Translations under genes and position numbers: made by a program
From: Sphingobacterium lactis
GTDB taxonomy: Bacteria; Bacteroidota; Bacteroidia; Sphingobacteriales; Sphingobacteriaceae
NCBI RefSeq assembly: GCF_011046555.1
Contig: NZ_CP049246.1
Location: 310,001 to 374,000, forward strand
Direction of reading: 5' to 3'
DNA: 64,000 nt
Notes under the pieces: model-generated
Databases searched by the model: none
Told to the model about the DNA's origin: nothing
What the model saw: the letters and a program-made list of their open reading frames with translations, nothing else
Shown here: in pieces, positions 8,556-18,644 of the stretch
How the letters are laid out: the number at the start of each line of letters is the position of its first letter
Position numbering within the stretch: the first letter of the stretch is position 1

Positions 8556-9722
8556 ATGCGGAATCAGACAGAATTTACGATCATAGGTGGTGGGGTTGCC
8601 GGATTGACCGCAGCGATTGCTCTCCAGAACCTCGGTCGTGAATACCAACTGTTTGAACAGGCCGAAGAACTGAAAGGGATAGGTGCCGGATTTGGCCTTG
8701 CTGCCAATGCCATGCATGCCCTCGACCTATTGGGGCTGCGTGATGAAGTGGAACAGTATGGCTATTACCTGGATTCCTTTGCCATTCTGGATCAAAAGGG
8801 AAACGTCCTTGCCGATCCCAACACCAAAGATATTTCAGCAAAATATAAACAGTGGAATTTCGCCATACACCGGGCGGATCTCCACCTCTACCTCCTGTCC
8901 AAGATCAACCAGGAACACCTTTTCTTGGGAAAACGCGCGCTTACGCTAGAGCAGGATCATGACGGCGTAACCATCCATTTCCAGGACGGCACGCAACAGC
9001 GCAGCAAATACCTGATCATTGCAGATGGCGTAAAATCCCCTTTGCGGCAGTTTCTCGTACCGAGTGCGACACCGCGCTATGCAGGTTATTCTTGTTGGCG
9101 GGCGACCATCGACAACAGCCAGATCAAATTGAAAAAAGGCACCGAAACTTGGGGCAAATCAGGGCGCTTCGGTATGACACCCCTGATCAACGACCGTATA
9201 TACTGGTATGCCTGCATTAACGGACCACAGCAGAACCCCACTTTTAAGCAATATACAATAGCTGACCTTTCCCGTATTTTCCGGGATTACCACGATCCGA
9301 TTCCGGCGTTACTGGATAACACCCGGAATGAAGACCTGATCTGGAGCGATATCATCGATCTAAAACCCTTGGATCACCTGGCTTACGGCAGGGTATTGAT
9401 CATCGGTGATGCCGGTCATGCCTGCACACCAAACATGGGACAGGGCGCCTGTCAGGCGATTGAGGATGTTGCCGTCCTGGTGGACGAGCTTCAGCAGCCC
9501 AAAGCCGTGATGGATGCTTTTGCAGCATTCGAAAGAAGACGGAAATCCCGGGTGAAGTACATTACGGACACCTCAAAATTCATTGGTGAGGTGGCCCAAT
9601 GGGAAAATCCTGCCCTTATTTCCCTGCGCAACCTGATCATGAAAGTCACGCCCGACCGCATCAACCAACGTGCGCTGGACCGGCTCTTCAAACAAGATTT
9701 TATGACCCTTAACAAAAACTAA
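8556..9722 (+). CDS. FAD-dependent aromatic-type monooxygenase
   Basis: A 388-residue flavoprotein of the p-hydroxybenzoate hydroxylase class. The dinucleotide-binding IIGGGVAGLTAAIAL is at the N-terminus, the DG motif (IADGVKSPLR) is central, and GDAGHACTPNMGQG, which binds the FAD ribityl and phosphate, is near residue 290. These are the three fingerprints of the family. Close relatives are annotated as urate hydroxylase, salicylate hydroxylase or zeaxanthin epoxidase-like, so the substrate cannot be assigned. It sits 2 bp after rsmA and 1 bp before the dehydrogenase, suggesting co-translation with both. Confidence 0.88.
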   Translation: MRNQTEFTIIGGGVAGLTAAIALQNLGREYQLFEQAEELKGIGAGFGLAANAMHALDLLGLRDEVEQYGYYLDSFAILDQKGNVLADPNTKDISAKYKQWNFAIHRADLHLYLLSKINQEHLFLGKRALTLEQDHDGVTIHFQDGTQQRSKYLIIADGVKSPLRQFLVPSATPRYAGYSCWRATIDNSQIKLKKGTETWGKSGRFGMTPLINDRIYWYACINGPQQNPTFKQYTIADLSRIFRDYHDPIPALLDNTRNEDLIWSDIIDLKPLDHLAYGRVLIIGDAGHACTPNMGQGACQAIEDVAVLVDELQQPKAVMDAFAAFERRRKSRVKYITDTSKFIGEVAQWENPALISLRNLIMKVTPDRINQRALDRLFKQDFMTLNKN

Positions 9723-9723
9723 C

Positions 9724-10662
9724 ATGAATATATTGATCGTAGATGACCTGCACGAGATCCTTTTGGAAAAGTTGCGGAAGGCCAATATTCCTTTCAACTA
9801 CCAACCCGACATTACACGGGAGGAAGCGGAAAAGCTGATTCCAGAATATCAGGGTCTGTTGATCCGCTCGAAGTTCCAGGTCGATCAAGCCTTCATGGAT
9901 CTGGCGCCCAACTTGGAGCTCATCGGCCGTGCCGGCGCCGGTATGGACAATATTGATGATGCCTACGCGGCCAGCAAGGGCATCACCTTACTATCCGCAA
10001 ACGAAGGAAACTGCGATGCCGTTGGCGAACACATGATCGGGATGTTGCTGAACTTAATGAACAACCTGAACCGTGGCAACTGGGAAGTGCGAAACGGGCA
10101 ATGGCGCCGTGAGGAAAACCGTGGCTATGAGTTGAAAGGTCGCACGGTCGCCCTGATCGGTTATGGCCACAATGGCAAAGCTATGGCCAAGAAACTGTCC
10201 GGATTTGACGTGAATATCATTGCTTACGATAAATATAAAACAGGATTTTCCGACCAATACGTCCGTGAGGTCTCCATGGAGGAGGTCGTCCGCCAGGCAG
10301 ACGTACTGAGCTTCCATATCCCCCTGACCCGCGAGACCAAGGGCATGGTGGATGAGGAATACCTCTTTCATTTCCGCAAACCGATTTTCTTCCTGATGGG
10401 TGCCCGCGGGGGAATCGTACAGGTGCCAGCCGTACTCAAAGCATTGGACAGCGGCAAGATATTAGGAGCCGCTTTTGATGTGCTTCCGGTGGAAAAATTC
10501 CCTACGCTCCAAGAGCAGGCTTGGTTTGCCGATCTGATCAATAGAGAAAATGTTTTGCTGAGCCCGCATGTGGCAGGATGGACTTATGAAAGTTATTATA
10601 AGCTGTCGGATTTCCTAGTGGAAAAGATCTTACATTACGTAGCTGAAAAACAACACCAATAG
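9724..10662 (+). CDS. D-2-hydroxyacid dehydrogenase (SerA-like)
   Basis: A 312-residue NAD-dependent oxidoreductase. The NAD-binding motif is IGYGHNGKA in the Rossmann domain. The catalytic Arg lies in MGARGG, the Glu in the DVLPVEKFP segment and the His in LSPHVAGW, completing the Arg-Glu-His triad of the family. There is no C-terminal ACT domain, so a regulated SerA is unlikely. 3-Phosphoglycerate, glyoxylate or another 2-oxoacid are possible substrates. Its last 33 bp overlap the convergent UbiA-like gene. Confidence 0.85.
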   Translation: MNILIVDDLHEILLEKLRKANIPFNYQPDITREEAEKLIPEYQGLLIRSKFQVDQAFMDLAPNLELIGRAGAGMDNIDDAYAASKGITLLSANEGNCDAVGEHMIGMLLNLMNNLNRGNWEVRNGQWRREENRGYELKGRTVALIGYGHNGKAMAKKLSGFDVNIIAYDKYKTGFSDQYVREVSMEEVVRQADVLSFHIPLTRETKGMVDEEYLFHFRKPIFFLMGARGGIVQVPAVLKALDSGKILGAAFDVLPVEKFPTLQEQAWFADLINRENVLLSPHVAGWTYESYYKLSDFLVEKILHYVAEKQHQ

Positions 10663-11502
10663 CCATTGGAGGATTAGCGCAAAGTCCAAGAGATATACAT
10701 GGTGGTAGTGCTTCTGTTTGGCAAAGATCACGTACTGGAACAACACAAGGATTAGCGCAGTCGTCAATACCATCCCGTATTTAACAATGAGCGCATAGGG
10801 AGACCCAATGATCAGCAACAGATGCAGCACGCCAATTCCAAAGGACAACTTGATGGCGTTCTCCTTACCCAGGAGCGTCGGCACAGTCTTCAGGTTATAT
10901 AGACGATCCTGATCATAATCCCGGATATCAAAAGGGAGGGTACAGAGCACCAAAAAAACAATCTTCACGATGCCCAGGTAATTGGCCATGTACCAGTCGA
11001 TGGCTGTTCCATTGGCAAACAGTTCGATAACCGGCAACCCGACACTACTCAGGGACCATACCATCGCAATATAGAATACCTTAAGTCCTGGTACTTGGCG
11101 CATGCTCGACCATTGCCCCCTGATCCGTACCAGCGGCACCGAATAGGCAAGGCTGACCCCACCTACCATTCCCAAGAAGAAGAAGGTCATGAGATGGATA
11201 TGCAATAGGGCATAAAAAGTCCCGATGGCGGCAAGTATACTCAATGTCCAGAACAACCACATGTTACGGCCTATCCATCTAGTCCGCTGAAAGGGCGACT
11301 TCTGCGGTTCCCTAGGCATGGAAAGGTATAGGCTCAAGTTATAAAGCAACAGGGTGGTTGTCCCCTCAATCACTAAAATATAAGGGTCAACCGGCAAATT
11401 GAGGATCATATAGGTCAGTGCGCATTGCGCCACAGCAGCTAAGGCGATCAGCAGATTGCTATGCACCATAAAGTAATAGATCCTTTTAACTGCTTCTGTC
11501 AT
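10630..11502 (-). CDS. UbiA-like membrane prenyltransferase-family protein
   Basis: A 290-residue integral membrane protein with about eight or nine hydrophobic segments. The second Asp-rich motif of the UbiA superfamily is clear (DIRDYDQDRLYNLKTVPTLLG). The place of the first motif, normally NDxxDxxxD after the second helix, holds YNLSLYLSMPRE, which lacks the metal-binding aspartates. The protein may therefore be a divergent or catalytically altered UbiA member. No quinone or carotenoid genes are nearby. It overlaps the convergent dehydrogenase gene by 33 bp. Confidence 0.75.
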   Translation of the reverse strand: MTEAVKRIYYFMVHSNLLIALAAVAQCALTYMILNLPVDPYILVIEGTTTLLLYNLSLYLSMPREPQKSPFQRTRWIGRNMWLFWTLSILAAIGTFYALLHIHLMTFFFLGMVGGVSLAYSVPLVRIRGQWSSMRQVPGLKVFYIAMVWSLSSVGLPVIELFANGTAIDWYMANYLGIVKIVFLVLCTLPFDIRDYDQDRLYNLKTVPTLLGKENAIKLSFGIGVLHLLLIIGSPYALIVKYGMVLTTALILVLFQYVIFAKQKHYHHVYLLDFALILQWLLVLFFSYVM

Positions 11503-11681
11503 GTCAAACTAACAACTGCCCCCAATTTTTGTTATAGCTGCACAAAAATTAGAATTTCAAACGAAAAAAAATTAAATTAGCTATACAGGCCGCGATATTT
11601 TCCGCTCTTAATAATTAATTGACCGAATCTAATAATATCCTGCCATAAAGTAAATGTAGACCTATAATTTTTTTAAAAAAG

Positions 11682-13595
11682 ATGAACTTTCAGATTAAAT
11701 CTTTTGAGGAGTATCAAGAAGCTTACAAGAAGAGTGTTGAAGAACCCGAAGCGTTTTGGGGCGAGATTGCCGATCATTTCTTCTGGAAAAGAAAGTGGAC
11801 CAATGTACTGAATTGGAATTTTAAAGAACCGGACATCAAATGGTTCGAAGGCGGGAAACTGAACATCACCGAAAACTGTTTGGACCGTCATATATATAAA
11901 CTAGGCGATCAACCTGCCATCATTTGGGAACCGAATGATCCCAACGAAGCCCACCGCGTACTGACCTATAAGCAATTGCTGCAAAAAGTGGAGCAATTTG
12001 CCACGGTATTGAAGAACAACAACATCCGCAAGGGCGACCGCGTATGTATCTACCTACCGATGGTTCCGGAGTTGGTGATTGCCGTATTGGCATGTGCCCG
12101 TATCGGTGCCATCCATAATGTGGTTTTCGGGGGCTTCTCCGCGCGATCAATCGCTGACCGCATCATGGATGCGGAATGTAAATTGGTCATTACCGCAGAC
12201 GGCGGTTTCCGTGGTCAGAAGGTGCTGGAATTGAAATCCATTGTCGACGATGCCCTAATGCAGTGCGATTCTGTCGAGAAGGTGATCGTCCTTACCCGTA
12301 CGCGCACACCGATCTCCATGATCAAGGGCCGCGATGTATGGTGGGAAGATGAAATCAAGAAAGTGGAAACCATGGGCAACCCGCCATGTCCTGCCGAGGA
12401 AATGGATGCGGAAGATACCCTATTCATCCTGTATACATCTGGTTCAACAGGGAAACCGAAGGGTGTGGTACACACAACCGCAGGTTATATGGTCTATACA
12501 GGCTATACATTTGCCAATACGTTCCAATACCAACCGGGAGAGGTGTATTTTTGTACGGCAGATATCGGTTGGATCACCGGTCACAGTTACATCATTTATG
12601 GGCCGTTATCACAGGGGGCAACATCCTTGATGTTCGAAGGTATCCCGACCTATCCGGATGCCAGTCGCTTCTGGGACATCGTTGAAAAATATAAAGTAAA
12701 CACACTCTATACGGCACCTACCGCCATCCGTTCGTTGATGGCCTTTGGTGATGAATTCATCGAGGGTAAGGATCTTTCCTCCCTACGTGTATTGGGTACG
12801 GTTGGTGAGCCGATCAATGAGGAGGCTTGGAACTGGTACCACGATAAAGTCGGCGGCGGAAAATGTCCGATTGTGGATACGTGGTGGCAAACGGAGAATG
12901 GCGGTCACCTGATTACGCCGATCGCTGGTATTACACCGGAAATTCCGGGATATGCGATGTTGCCATTGCCAGGCGTTCAACCGGCATTGATGGATGAGAA
13001 CGGCGAGGAAATCCAAGGGAACGATGTTTCCGGAAATCTCTGCATAAAATTCCCATGGCCGGGCATGCTGCGCACCACATGGGGCGACCATGAACGCTGT
13101 CGTCAGACCTATTTCTCCACGTATGAGAACATGTACTTCACCGGCGACGGCTGCTACCGTAGCCCGGAGGGATATTACCGCATCACAGGCCGTGTGGATG
13201 ACGTATTGAACGTATCCGGCCACCGTATCGGTACAGCCGAGGTGGAGAATGCCATCAATATGCACGCAGACGTTGTAGAATCGGCAATCGTAGGCTACCC
13301 GCATCCAGTAAAAGGACAGGGAATTTATGCCTATGTCATCGCCAACCACCATATCGACGCCGAAAAGACACGCCAGGATATCCTGCAGACCGTGACTCGA
13401 ATCATTGGCGCCATTGCAAAACCGGATATTATCCAGTTTGTCGATGACCTGCCCAAAACCCGATCCGGTAAGATCATGCGCCGTATCCTCCGCAAAATCG
13501 CGGAAGGCGAACTCGAATCACTCGGCGACACCTCAACCCTACAAGACCCAACGGTGGTGGAAGCCATCATTGAAGGATCAAAACAAATGAAGTAA
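11682..13595 (+). CDS. acs: Acetyl-CoA synthetase
   Basis: Activates acetate to acetyl-CoA through acetyl-AMP. The adenylate-forming signature YTSGSTGKPKG, the TWWQTENGG segment of the acyl pocket and the C-terminal KTRSGKIMRR with Lys597, the usual site of regulatory acetylation, are present. Length is 637 residues, matching the family. The start gives the typical N-terminal domain beginning FQIKSFEEYQEAY. It is a single-gene unit followed directly by a perfect palindromic terminator. No exact -7 box was found upstream. Confidence 0.97.
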   Translation: MNFQIKSFEEYQEAYKKSVEEPEAFWGEIADHFFWKRKWTNVLNWNFKEPDIKWFEGGKLNITENCLDRHIYKLGDQPAIIWEPNDPNEAHRVLTYKQLLQKVEQFATVLKNNNIRKGDRVCIYLPMVPELVIAVLACARIGAIHNVVFGGFSARSIADRIMDAECKLVITADGGFRGQKVLELKSIVDDALMQCDSVEKVIVLTRTRTPISMIKGRDVWWEDEIKKVETMGNPPCPAEEMDAEDTLFILYTSGSTGKPKGVVHTTAGYMVYTGYTFANTFQYQPGEVYFCTADIGWITGHSYIIYGPLSQGATSLMFEGIPTYPDASRFWDIVEKYKVNTLYTAPTAIRSLMAFGDEFIEGKDLSSLRVLGTVGEPINEEAWNWYHDKVGGGKCPIVDTWWQTENGGHLITPIAGITPEIPGYAMLPLPGVQPALMDENGEEIQGNDVSGNLCIKFPWPGMLRTTWGDHERCRQTYFSTYENMYFTGDGCYRSPEGYYRITGRVDDVLNVSGHRIGTAEVENAINMHADVVESAIVGYPHPVKGQGIYAYVIANHHIDAEKTRQDILQTVTRIIGAIAKPDIIQFVDDLPKTRSGKIMRRILRKIAEGELESLGDTSTLQDPTVVEAIIEGSKQMK

Positions 13596-13635
13596 CGCAA
13601 AAAATAAGCTCGGCATGCCGAGCTTATTTTTTGCG
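13596..13635. terminator. Perfect 40-nt palindromic terminator after acs
   Basis: Twenty bases are followed at once by their exact reverse complement, with an A-run on the left arm and a T-run on the right. The hairpin begins one base after the acs stop codon and can work on either strand. Confidence 0.85.
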
Positions 13636-13637
13636 TT

Positions 13638-13828
13638 GATTTGAGATGTGAAATGGAGATTTGAGATATGAGATATGAGATATGAGATAGAAAGGGGGAT
13701 ATTGGTGTGATACCTAAAATCTCCGCTAGTTCTTAACTATTCACTTAATCTTATGTCTCAATTCTTACATATAATCTTCACGCTATCCCTCCCACTGTCT
13801 CAAATCTCACATCTCACATCTCATATCT
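13638..13828. repeat. Inverted pair of TGAGATA-type heptamer repeat tracts
   Basis: The left tract (about 13640-13690) holds three tandem copies of the heptamer GAGATAT and variants such as GAGATGT and GAGATTT. The right tract (about 13793-13830) holds the same units in reverse complement (CTCACAT, CTCATAT). About 100 bp separate them. The arms could form a long imperfect stem between acs and the M28 peptidase gene, whose last codons touch the right arm. Origin unknown. Confidence 0.7.
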
Positions 13829-15251
13829 ACAAGTTGTATGTAAATGATATATAGAATCCTCTTGGAATAACCTTCGGCCCATCGTTGTAGATGGACTGGA
13901 AGCCACGGGTTCCTTGCAGGCGGACATCATAGCGCAAATAGTTTATTCCCACACCATAGTTTGCGCCCCATTCCTGTTTTCTAAGGGAGTCTTTGAAATC
14001 CAGTTTTTGGTCTCCAATTTTTGCTTTCAGGTAATGGGTGTAGTAAGCACCGGCGAAGACATAGAAATTTGTACCAAATTGTAGGTTTAAGGGAACCATG
14101 ATGCCTTCTCTGGAGAAAGTCTGCTGTGCGGACTGGCTGCTGTTGTAGTTGTAGAGCCCTTCAAGACTCAATGAAAATTGCCGATGGAAACGATATTGGA
14201 GCCGAACACCACCGCTGGCAGCAGCATCTTCCTTGGCATCAAAGAATTCCTCTTTATACGAGTGGCTGCTGCTTCCGAGGCCGAAGGTGAGTCCATAGGT
14301 GAACCGCTGGTAGTTCCGTCCACCCTTACCGCGCTTTACATCCATGCTGCTGATCGCCAGAATTTCCGGTTGGCTGGCAAGGTCATCCACTAGATCTGCT
14401 GTGTACTGGGCGACCTTTTCCATTCCTGGATAATCTAGCAGATCGGCTTTGTCAGCTGGTTTGTGATAAGGTGATTTACTACCTGTATACACGTGGATGG
14501 CAGGAATTCCCTTTTTGCCGAAAGGATCGGTATCCGTTCGCATTTCAATCAAACTGGACACATTCTTTACCTGCAATTCACGAGCATGCTTGTGGGCAAG
14601 CTCCTTTCCATTGGCCAATGTGCCGATGCCCTTCAGTCCGAGTCCACCATTTTTTGACAGCATACCCACCATATCAAAGCTGAACATTGCCTTGATCTGA
14701 ATGAGGGTATCAGTGGCCAAATGGTCCACAAAATATTTGGATCCGTTCAGGCCGGATTCTTCGGCATCAAAGGCAATGAAGATCAAGCTGCGCTTCGGTC
14801 GATTTTCTGGCTTTCCATAATAACTGGCTAATTCCAGCAAAGTGGCAACGCCAGATGCATTATCGTCAGCACCTGGATAATAATCCTTACTGTCCCTGGT
14901 TCTACCCAAATGATCGTAATGTGCGCCAAGAACAATATACTCTTGTTTGAGTGCAGGATCACTGCCCTCCACCAAGCCTACGACATTGGTCGCCATAAGC
15001 CAAGCCAGATCGATCTTCAGTTCAAACTCCTGCTTGTAACTCGGGAAGAAAGGTTGTAGACCAGCGCTTTGAAAATGATCGAGAATATAGGCGGTCGCTT
15101 TATCTTTTCCTGCGGTACCCAAGGCACGGCCTTCCAATTCTTCGGAAGCTAAATAATGTACGTGCTTCGACAGTTTGTCAGATGAAAAGGTTTGTCCAAA
15201 TGTTAGTTGAACAAGAAAAATCAGCAAAAAGAAAATATAGAATTTTTTCAT
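13827..15251 (-). CDS. M28 family zinc aminopeptidase, exported
   Basis: A 474-residue protein with a signal peptide (ends TFGQ). A short protease-associated segment is followed by the M28 catalytic domain: GAHYDHLGR (zinc His), GADDNASGVA (bridging Asp) and DAEESGL (catalytic Glu and zinc ligand). After about residue 300 an extra C-terminal region of about 160 residues follows with alternating aromatic and polar strands ending FYISFTYNL. This resembles an outer-membrane beta-barrel or outer-surface strand domain rather than any known peptidase part. The ATG at 15251 is chosen over one at 15275 because it starts a clean signal peptide (MKKFYIFFLL). Confidence 0.88.
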   Translation of the reverse strand: MKKFYIFFLLIFLVQLTFGQTFSSDKLSKHVHYLASEELEGRALGTAGKDKATAYILDHFQSAGLQPFFPSYKQEFELKIDLAWLMATNVVGLVEGSDPALKQEYIVLGAHYDHLGRTRDSKDYYPGADDNASGVATLLELASYYGKPENRPKRSLIFIAFDAEESGLNGSKYFVDHLATDTLIQIKAMFSFDMVGMLSKNGGLGLKGIGTLANGKELAHKHARELQVKNVSSLIEMRTDTDPFGKKGIPAIHVYTGSKSPYHKPADKADLLDYPGMEKVAQYTADLVDDLASQPEILAISSMDVKRGKGGRNYQRFTYGLTFGLGSSSHSYKEEFFDAKEDAAASGGVRLQYRFHRQFSLSLEGLYNYNSSQSAQQTFSREGIMVPLNLQFGTNFYVFAGAYYTHYLKAKIGDQKLDFKDSLRKQEWGANYGVGINYLRYDVRLQGTRGFQSIYNDGPKVIPRGFYISFTYNL

Positions 15252-15559
15252 ATTAAATAATTGGTTAGCATCCATCGAAGATAATAGAATAGTCGGAAAA
15301 AATTAAGAACAAGAAAACTTATTTAACATCCTATTAACTTTCAACTACAGTGATTTCCATATCAACCCCAATTGAACACGACCTTTCTTCCTCGAATTCA
15401 GGAATTATAGTGATTTCCAAAACTGAGCTGGACGCCTTAAAAACCATAAAAAATGGATGAAAAGCCGGCATATTCCAAGTTTTAATATGAATTTAACACG
15501 GAAAAATACCTATTTTTTACTATTTTTAACGCAATCCCAAAATCTTTAAGAGAGAGCCC
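15252..15559. other. Divergent intergenic region, M28 peptidase / mrp operon
   Basis: About 308 bp without a gene. An 11-mer, AGTGATTTCCA, occurs at 15349-15359 and again at 15409-15419, exactly 60 bp apart. No exact TAnnTTTG box was found for mrpA; TACTATTTTT near 15515 is the nearest. Confidence 0.4.
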
Positions 15560-17869
15560 ATGCTATTTACCATACTTCTAGGACTGATTTCTTCCCTATT
15601 GCTGATACCTTTTGGCAAAAAGTTAAAATCATCTTGGAGTATTTTATTGCCTTTGGTGCCGACAATTCTATTTGCCATTTACCTGGGCTATATCCCAAAA
15701 ATCGCCAATGGAATAACTTTATCGCAAGCCATTAATTGGGTTCCGTCCTTGGGTGTCAACTTTAACCTGAAGTTAGACGGACTTTCCCTACTGTTCTGTT
15801 TATTGATTACGGGCATCGGCACGGGTATCTTCTTTTATGCCCGAACATACCTAAAGGGACACCCCTATTTCGACCGATTCTTTGGCTACCTCTATTTGTT
15901 TATGTCAGCCATGTTGGGTGTGGTCCTATCGGATAATATCTTCCTGCTGTTCATTTTTTGGGAGCTGACGAGTATCAGTTCATTCTTCCTTATCGGTTTC
16001 AACAACGATCAGGAGGCCTCCCGCAAAAGCGCGATGACAGCACTGACCATTACCGGGATGGGTGGTTTCTTTCTGTTGGCCGGCTTGGTGCTGGTGGGCA
16101 ATGTGGCGGGAACCTATCAGATTTCGGAACTCATTCAATACAAAGACCAGATACAGGCACATCCGCAATACCCTTTGATCTTGGGGCTTATCTTTATGGG
16201 TGCATTTACCAAATCGGCGCAGTTTCCATTCCATTTCTGGTTACCGGGCGCGATGAAGGCACCGACCCCCGTGTCGGCATACCTCCACTCGGCCACCATG
16301 GTAAAAGCAGGGATCTATCTTTTGGCACGTTTCTTCCCAATTTTGGGAGGCACCGAACTGTGGAGCTATACCCTGATGGGCTTCGGCGGATTTACCATGC
16401 TCTTTGCAGCGGTACATTCCCTCTTCCGAACGGACCTCAAATCCATCCTTGCCTATACGACAATTTCGGCACTCGGTATCCTGGTATTCCTATTGGGCAT
16501 CGGCACCAAGGAAGCGATTGTTGCCGCCTCGGTGTTTATATTGGTCCATGCCCTTTATAAGGCTACCCTGTTCCTGGTGACGGGAATTATTGACCACGAA
16601 ACGGGCACCCGTGATATCTGCAAACTGGGCGGATTGCGGAAAGTATTGCCCCCTGTAGCATTAGCTGCATTTTTAGCCGCGCTGAGTAGTGCCGGAGTGC
16701 CCCTCACCTTCGGCTTTATCGGAAAGGACCTCATCTACGAAGCTACCCTCCATTCACCTGAAGGCTGGATGCTGATCCTGACAGGATTAGCCGTTGTGAC
16801 GAACATCTGCCTTTCCGCCGGCGGTTTTATGGCCGGTCTGAAGCCTTTCTTCGGTAAATTACCGGAAGCCTACAGCAAGGTCCACCTGCCGTACAAATCC
16901 ATGTGGATTCCACCATTGATCCTAGCAGTTCTGGGCGTTGTTTTTGGCTGTATGCCGGGATGGGTGGGCAACATGCTGAACTACCAAGCGGCTAACAGCA
17001 TATTTGGCACCGATACGGAAATGCACTTGGCGATATGGCATGGTTTCAACACCGTCCTCTTGCTGAGCGCTATCACCATAGTCAGTGGATTTATCCTCTA
17101 CTTCAGTAATAAACCGAGCGCAGCCAAAGTTAATTTTATCCAGAAATTTGAGTCCATCTCCGCGCAGCGCATACTGACGGGATATGGAAATGATATCCTG
17201 AAATTTTCGGAACGCTTTACGAACTTCTTCCACAACGGATACCTGCGCTCCTACCACATGAAGATCATTCTCTTTGCAGAAGGATTACTGATCTACAAAT
17301 TGTGGCAGAGTGGACCCATACAGATTGATTTCGACAACCTGACACCGCTCACCATCTATGAGGTTGCCGTGGTGGTTATTCTCTTAGGGGCATTGCTGAT
17401 CGTCGTATCGACACCTTCCCGCTTAACTTCGGTGGTGGCGATGAGTGTTATCGGGTATTGTATCTGTTTGATGTATGTGTTCTACAGTGCACCGGATTTG
17501 GCGATGACGCAGTTTACCATCGATACATTAAGTACGGTCTTGTTCGTTTTGGTGCTTTACAAACTACCAAGCTTCCTGAACCTAGCTTCCAAGAAGCAGA
17601 TGTACCGCGACAGTGTGGTAGCTTTAGGTTTTGGTGCCATCCTGGCGATTATCGCCCTGAAAGTACTTTACGAACCGATTCAAACACAGACCAGCGATTT
17701 CTACGGAGAAAATGCCTATATATTGGCAAAGGGAAAAAATGTGGTCAACTTGATCCTAGCGGATTTCCGTGGTATTGACACCATGTTTGAAACCGTGGTT
17801 CTTGGCATCGCCGCATTAGGGGTGTACAGTTTATTAAAATTAAGGTTAAAATCATCAGAAAAGGAATAG
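15560..17869 (+). CDS. mrpA: Mrp Na+/H+ antiporter subunit A
   Basis: Largest subunit of the cation/proton antiporter, a homologue of complex I NuoL. It is a 769-residue polytopic membrane protein. The proton-channel core is recognisable by [35 protein letters not shown] and [18 protein letters not shown]-terminal extension of about 200 residues (from about 570) ends in the MrpB-like helices [19 protein letters not shown]. It is first of seven genes with 1-3 bp gaps or short overlaps, so the operon makes the entire complex. The role is Na+ efflux and pH homeostasis driven by the proton gradient. Confidence 0.96.
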   Translation: MLFTILLGLISSLLLIPFGKKLKSSWSILLPLVPTILFAIYLGYIPKIANGITLSQAINWVPSLGVNFNLKLDGLSLLFCLLITGIGTGIFFYARTYLKGHPYFDRFFGYLYLFMSAMLGVVLSDNIFLLFIFWELTSISSFFLIGFNNDQEASRKSAMTALTITGMGGFFLLAGLVLVGNVAGTYQISELIQYKDQIQAHPQYPLILGLIFMGAFTKSAQFPFHFWLPGAMKAPTPVSAYLHSATMVKAGIYLLARFFPILGGTELWSYTLMGFGGFTMLFAAVHSLFRTDLKSILAYTTISALGILVFLLGIGTKEAIVAASVFILVHALYKATLFLVTGIIDHETGTRDICKLGGLRKVLPPVALAAFLAALSSAGVPLTFGFIGKDLIYEATLHSPEGWMLILTGLAVVTNICLSAGGFMAGLKPFFGKLPEAYSKVHLPYKSMWIPPLILAVLGVVFGCMPGWVGNMLNYQAANSIFGTDTEMHLAIWHGFNTVLLLSAITIVSGFILYFSNKPSAAKVNFIQKFESISAQRILTGYGNDILKFSERFTNFFHNGYLRSYHMKIILFAEGLLIYKLWQSGPIQIDFDNLTPLTIYEVAVVVILLGALLIVVSTPSRLTSVVAMSVIGYCICLMYVFYSAPDLAMTQFTIDTLSTVLFVLVLYKLPSFLNLASKKQMYRDSVVALGFGAILAIIALKVLYEPIQTQTSDFYGENAYILAKGKNVVNLILADFRGIDTMFETVVLGIAALGVYSLLKLRLKSSEKE

Positions 17870-17870
17870 G

Positions 17871-18284
17871 ATGCGCAGTATAATTTTACAGACAGCAACG
17901 CGGTATCTATTACCGATCTTATTATTGTTCTCCTTCTTTCTGTTATTGAGAGGACATTACTCCCCTGGAGGGGGATTTGTGGGCGGCTTGGTTGCATCCA
18001 TTGCATTCGTTTTGCACAGTTTCGCCAATGGTACCGAAGCCACCATGAAAATATTGAAGCGAAAACCATTATCCCTCATCCCAATCGGGTTGGGGATATC
18101 GGCGGTCAGTGTGGTCCTTCCGACGTTCTTCGGTCTGCCACCCATGACCGGATTATGGTGGGAAGAGAAAATCCCCGTGATCGGCATGATCGGATCGGCG
18201 CTGTTCTTTGACCTGGGCGTTTACCTGGTCGTTATTGGCGTGGTATTAACCATATTGTTCACCATTTCCCTAACGAAAGATTAA
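17871..18284 (+). CDS. mrpB: Mrp Na+/H+ antiporter subunit B
   Basis: A 137-residue membrane subunit with four hydrophobic helices. The signature [14 protein letters not shown] in the second helix region is diagnostic for the MnhB/MrpB family. It starts 1 bp after mrpA. In the complex it sits beside the C-terminal part of MrpA. Confidence 0.95.
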   Translation: MRSIILQTATRYLLPILLLFSFFLLLRGHYSPGGGFVGGLVASIAFVLHSFANGTEATMKILKRKPLSLIPIGLGISAVSVVLPTFFGLPPMTGLWWEEKIPVIGMIGSALFFDLGVYLVVIGVVLTILFTISLTKD

Positions 18285-18287
18285 TCC

Positions 18288-18644
18288 ATGGAGTTACTGT
18301 TAGTATTGGTCTTAGGCCTCTTGTACGCTGCTGGGGTATTCCTGATCCTTCGCCGGAGCATGGTGAAATTGCTCTTGGGGATCATGTTGCTCGGGAATGG
18401 AACGAACATCCTGATTTTCCTATTGGGATCCATTACCAAGGGAAAACCACCTGTCATCGATCCGGACCATAATGTTTTCCAGGATATCTACGCTGATCCG
18501 ATCCCGCAGGCACTGATCCTGACGGCCATCGTGATCAGCTTTGCCTTGACAGCCTTCGCGATCGTATTACTGAAACGTGTCTACGCATTAGTGGACACCG
18601 ATGATTTAGATGACTTAAACACGCCGGAAGAAGAAGATATATGA
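18288..18644 (+). CDS. mrpC: Mrp Na+/H+ antiporter subunit C
   Basis: NuoK-like subunit of 118 residues with three transmembrane helices. The core includes LLGIMLLGNGTNILIFL and the following DPIPQALILTAIVISFALTAF, the standard MrpC/MnhC signature. The C-terminus is acidic (DTDDLDDLNTPEEEDI). Its stop overlaps the mrpD start by 4 bp, indicating translational coupling. Confidence 0.95.
   Translation: MELLLVLVLGLLYAAGVFLILRRSMVKLLLGIMLLGNGTNILIFLLGSITKGKPPVIDPDHNVFQDIYADPIPQALILTAIVISFALTAFAIVLLKRVYALVDTDDLDDLNTPEEEDI

Noticed and set aside
13596-13635. Palindrome after acs as a regulator binding site or transposon end
   Set aside because: Position right after the stop codon and flanking A/T runs fit a bidirectional terminator.
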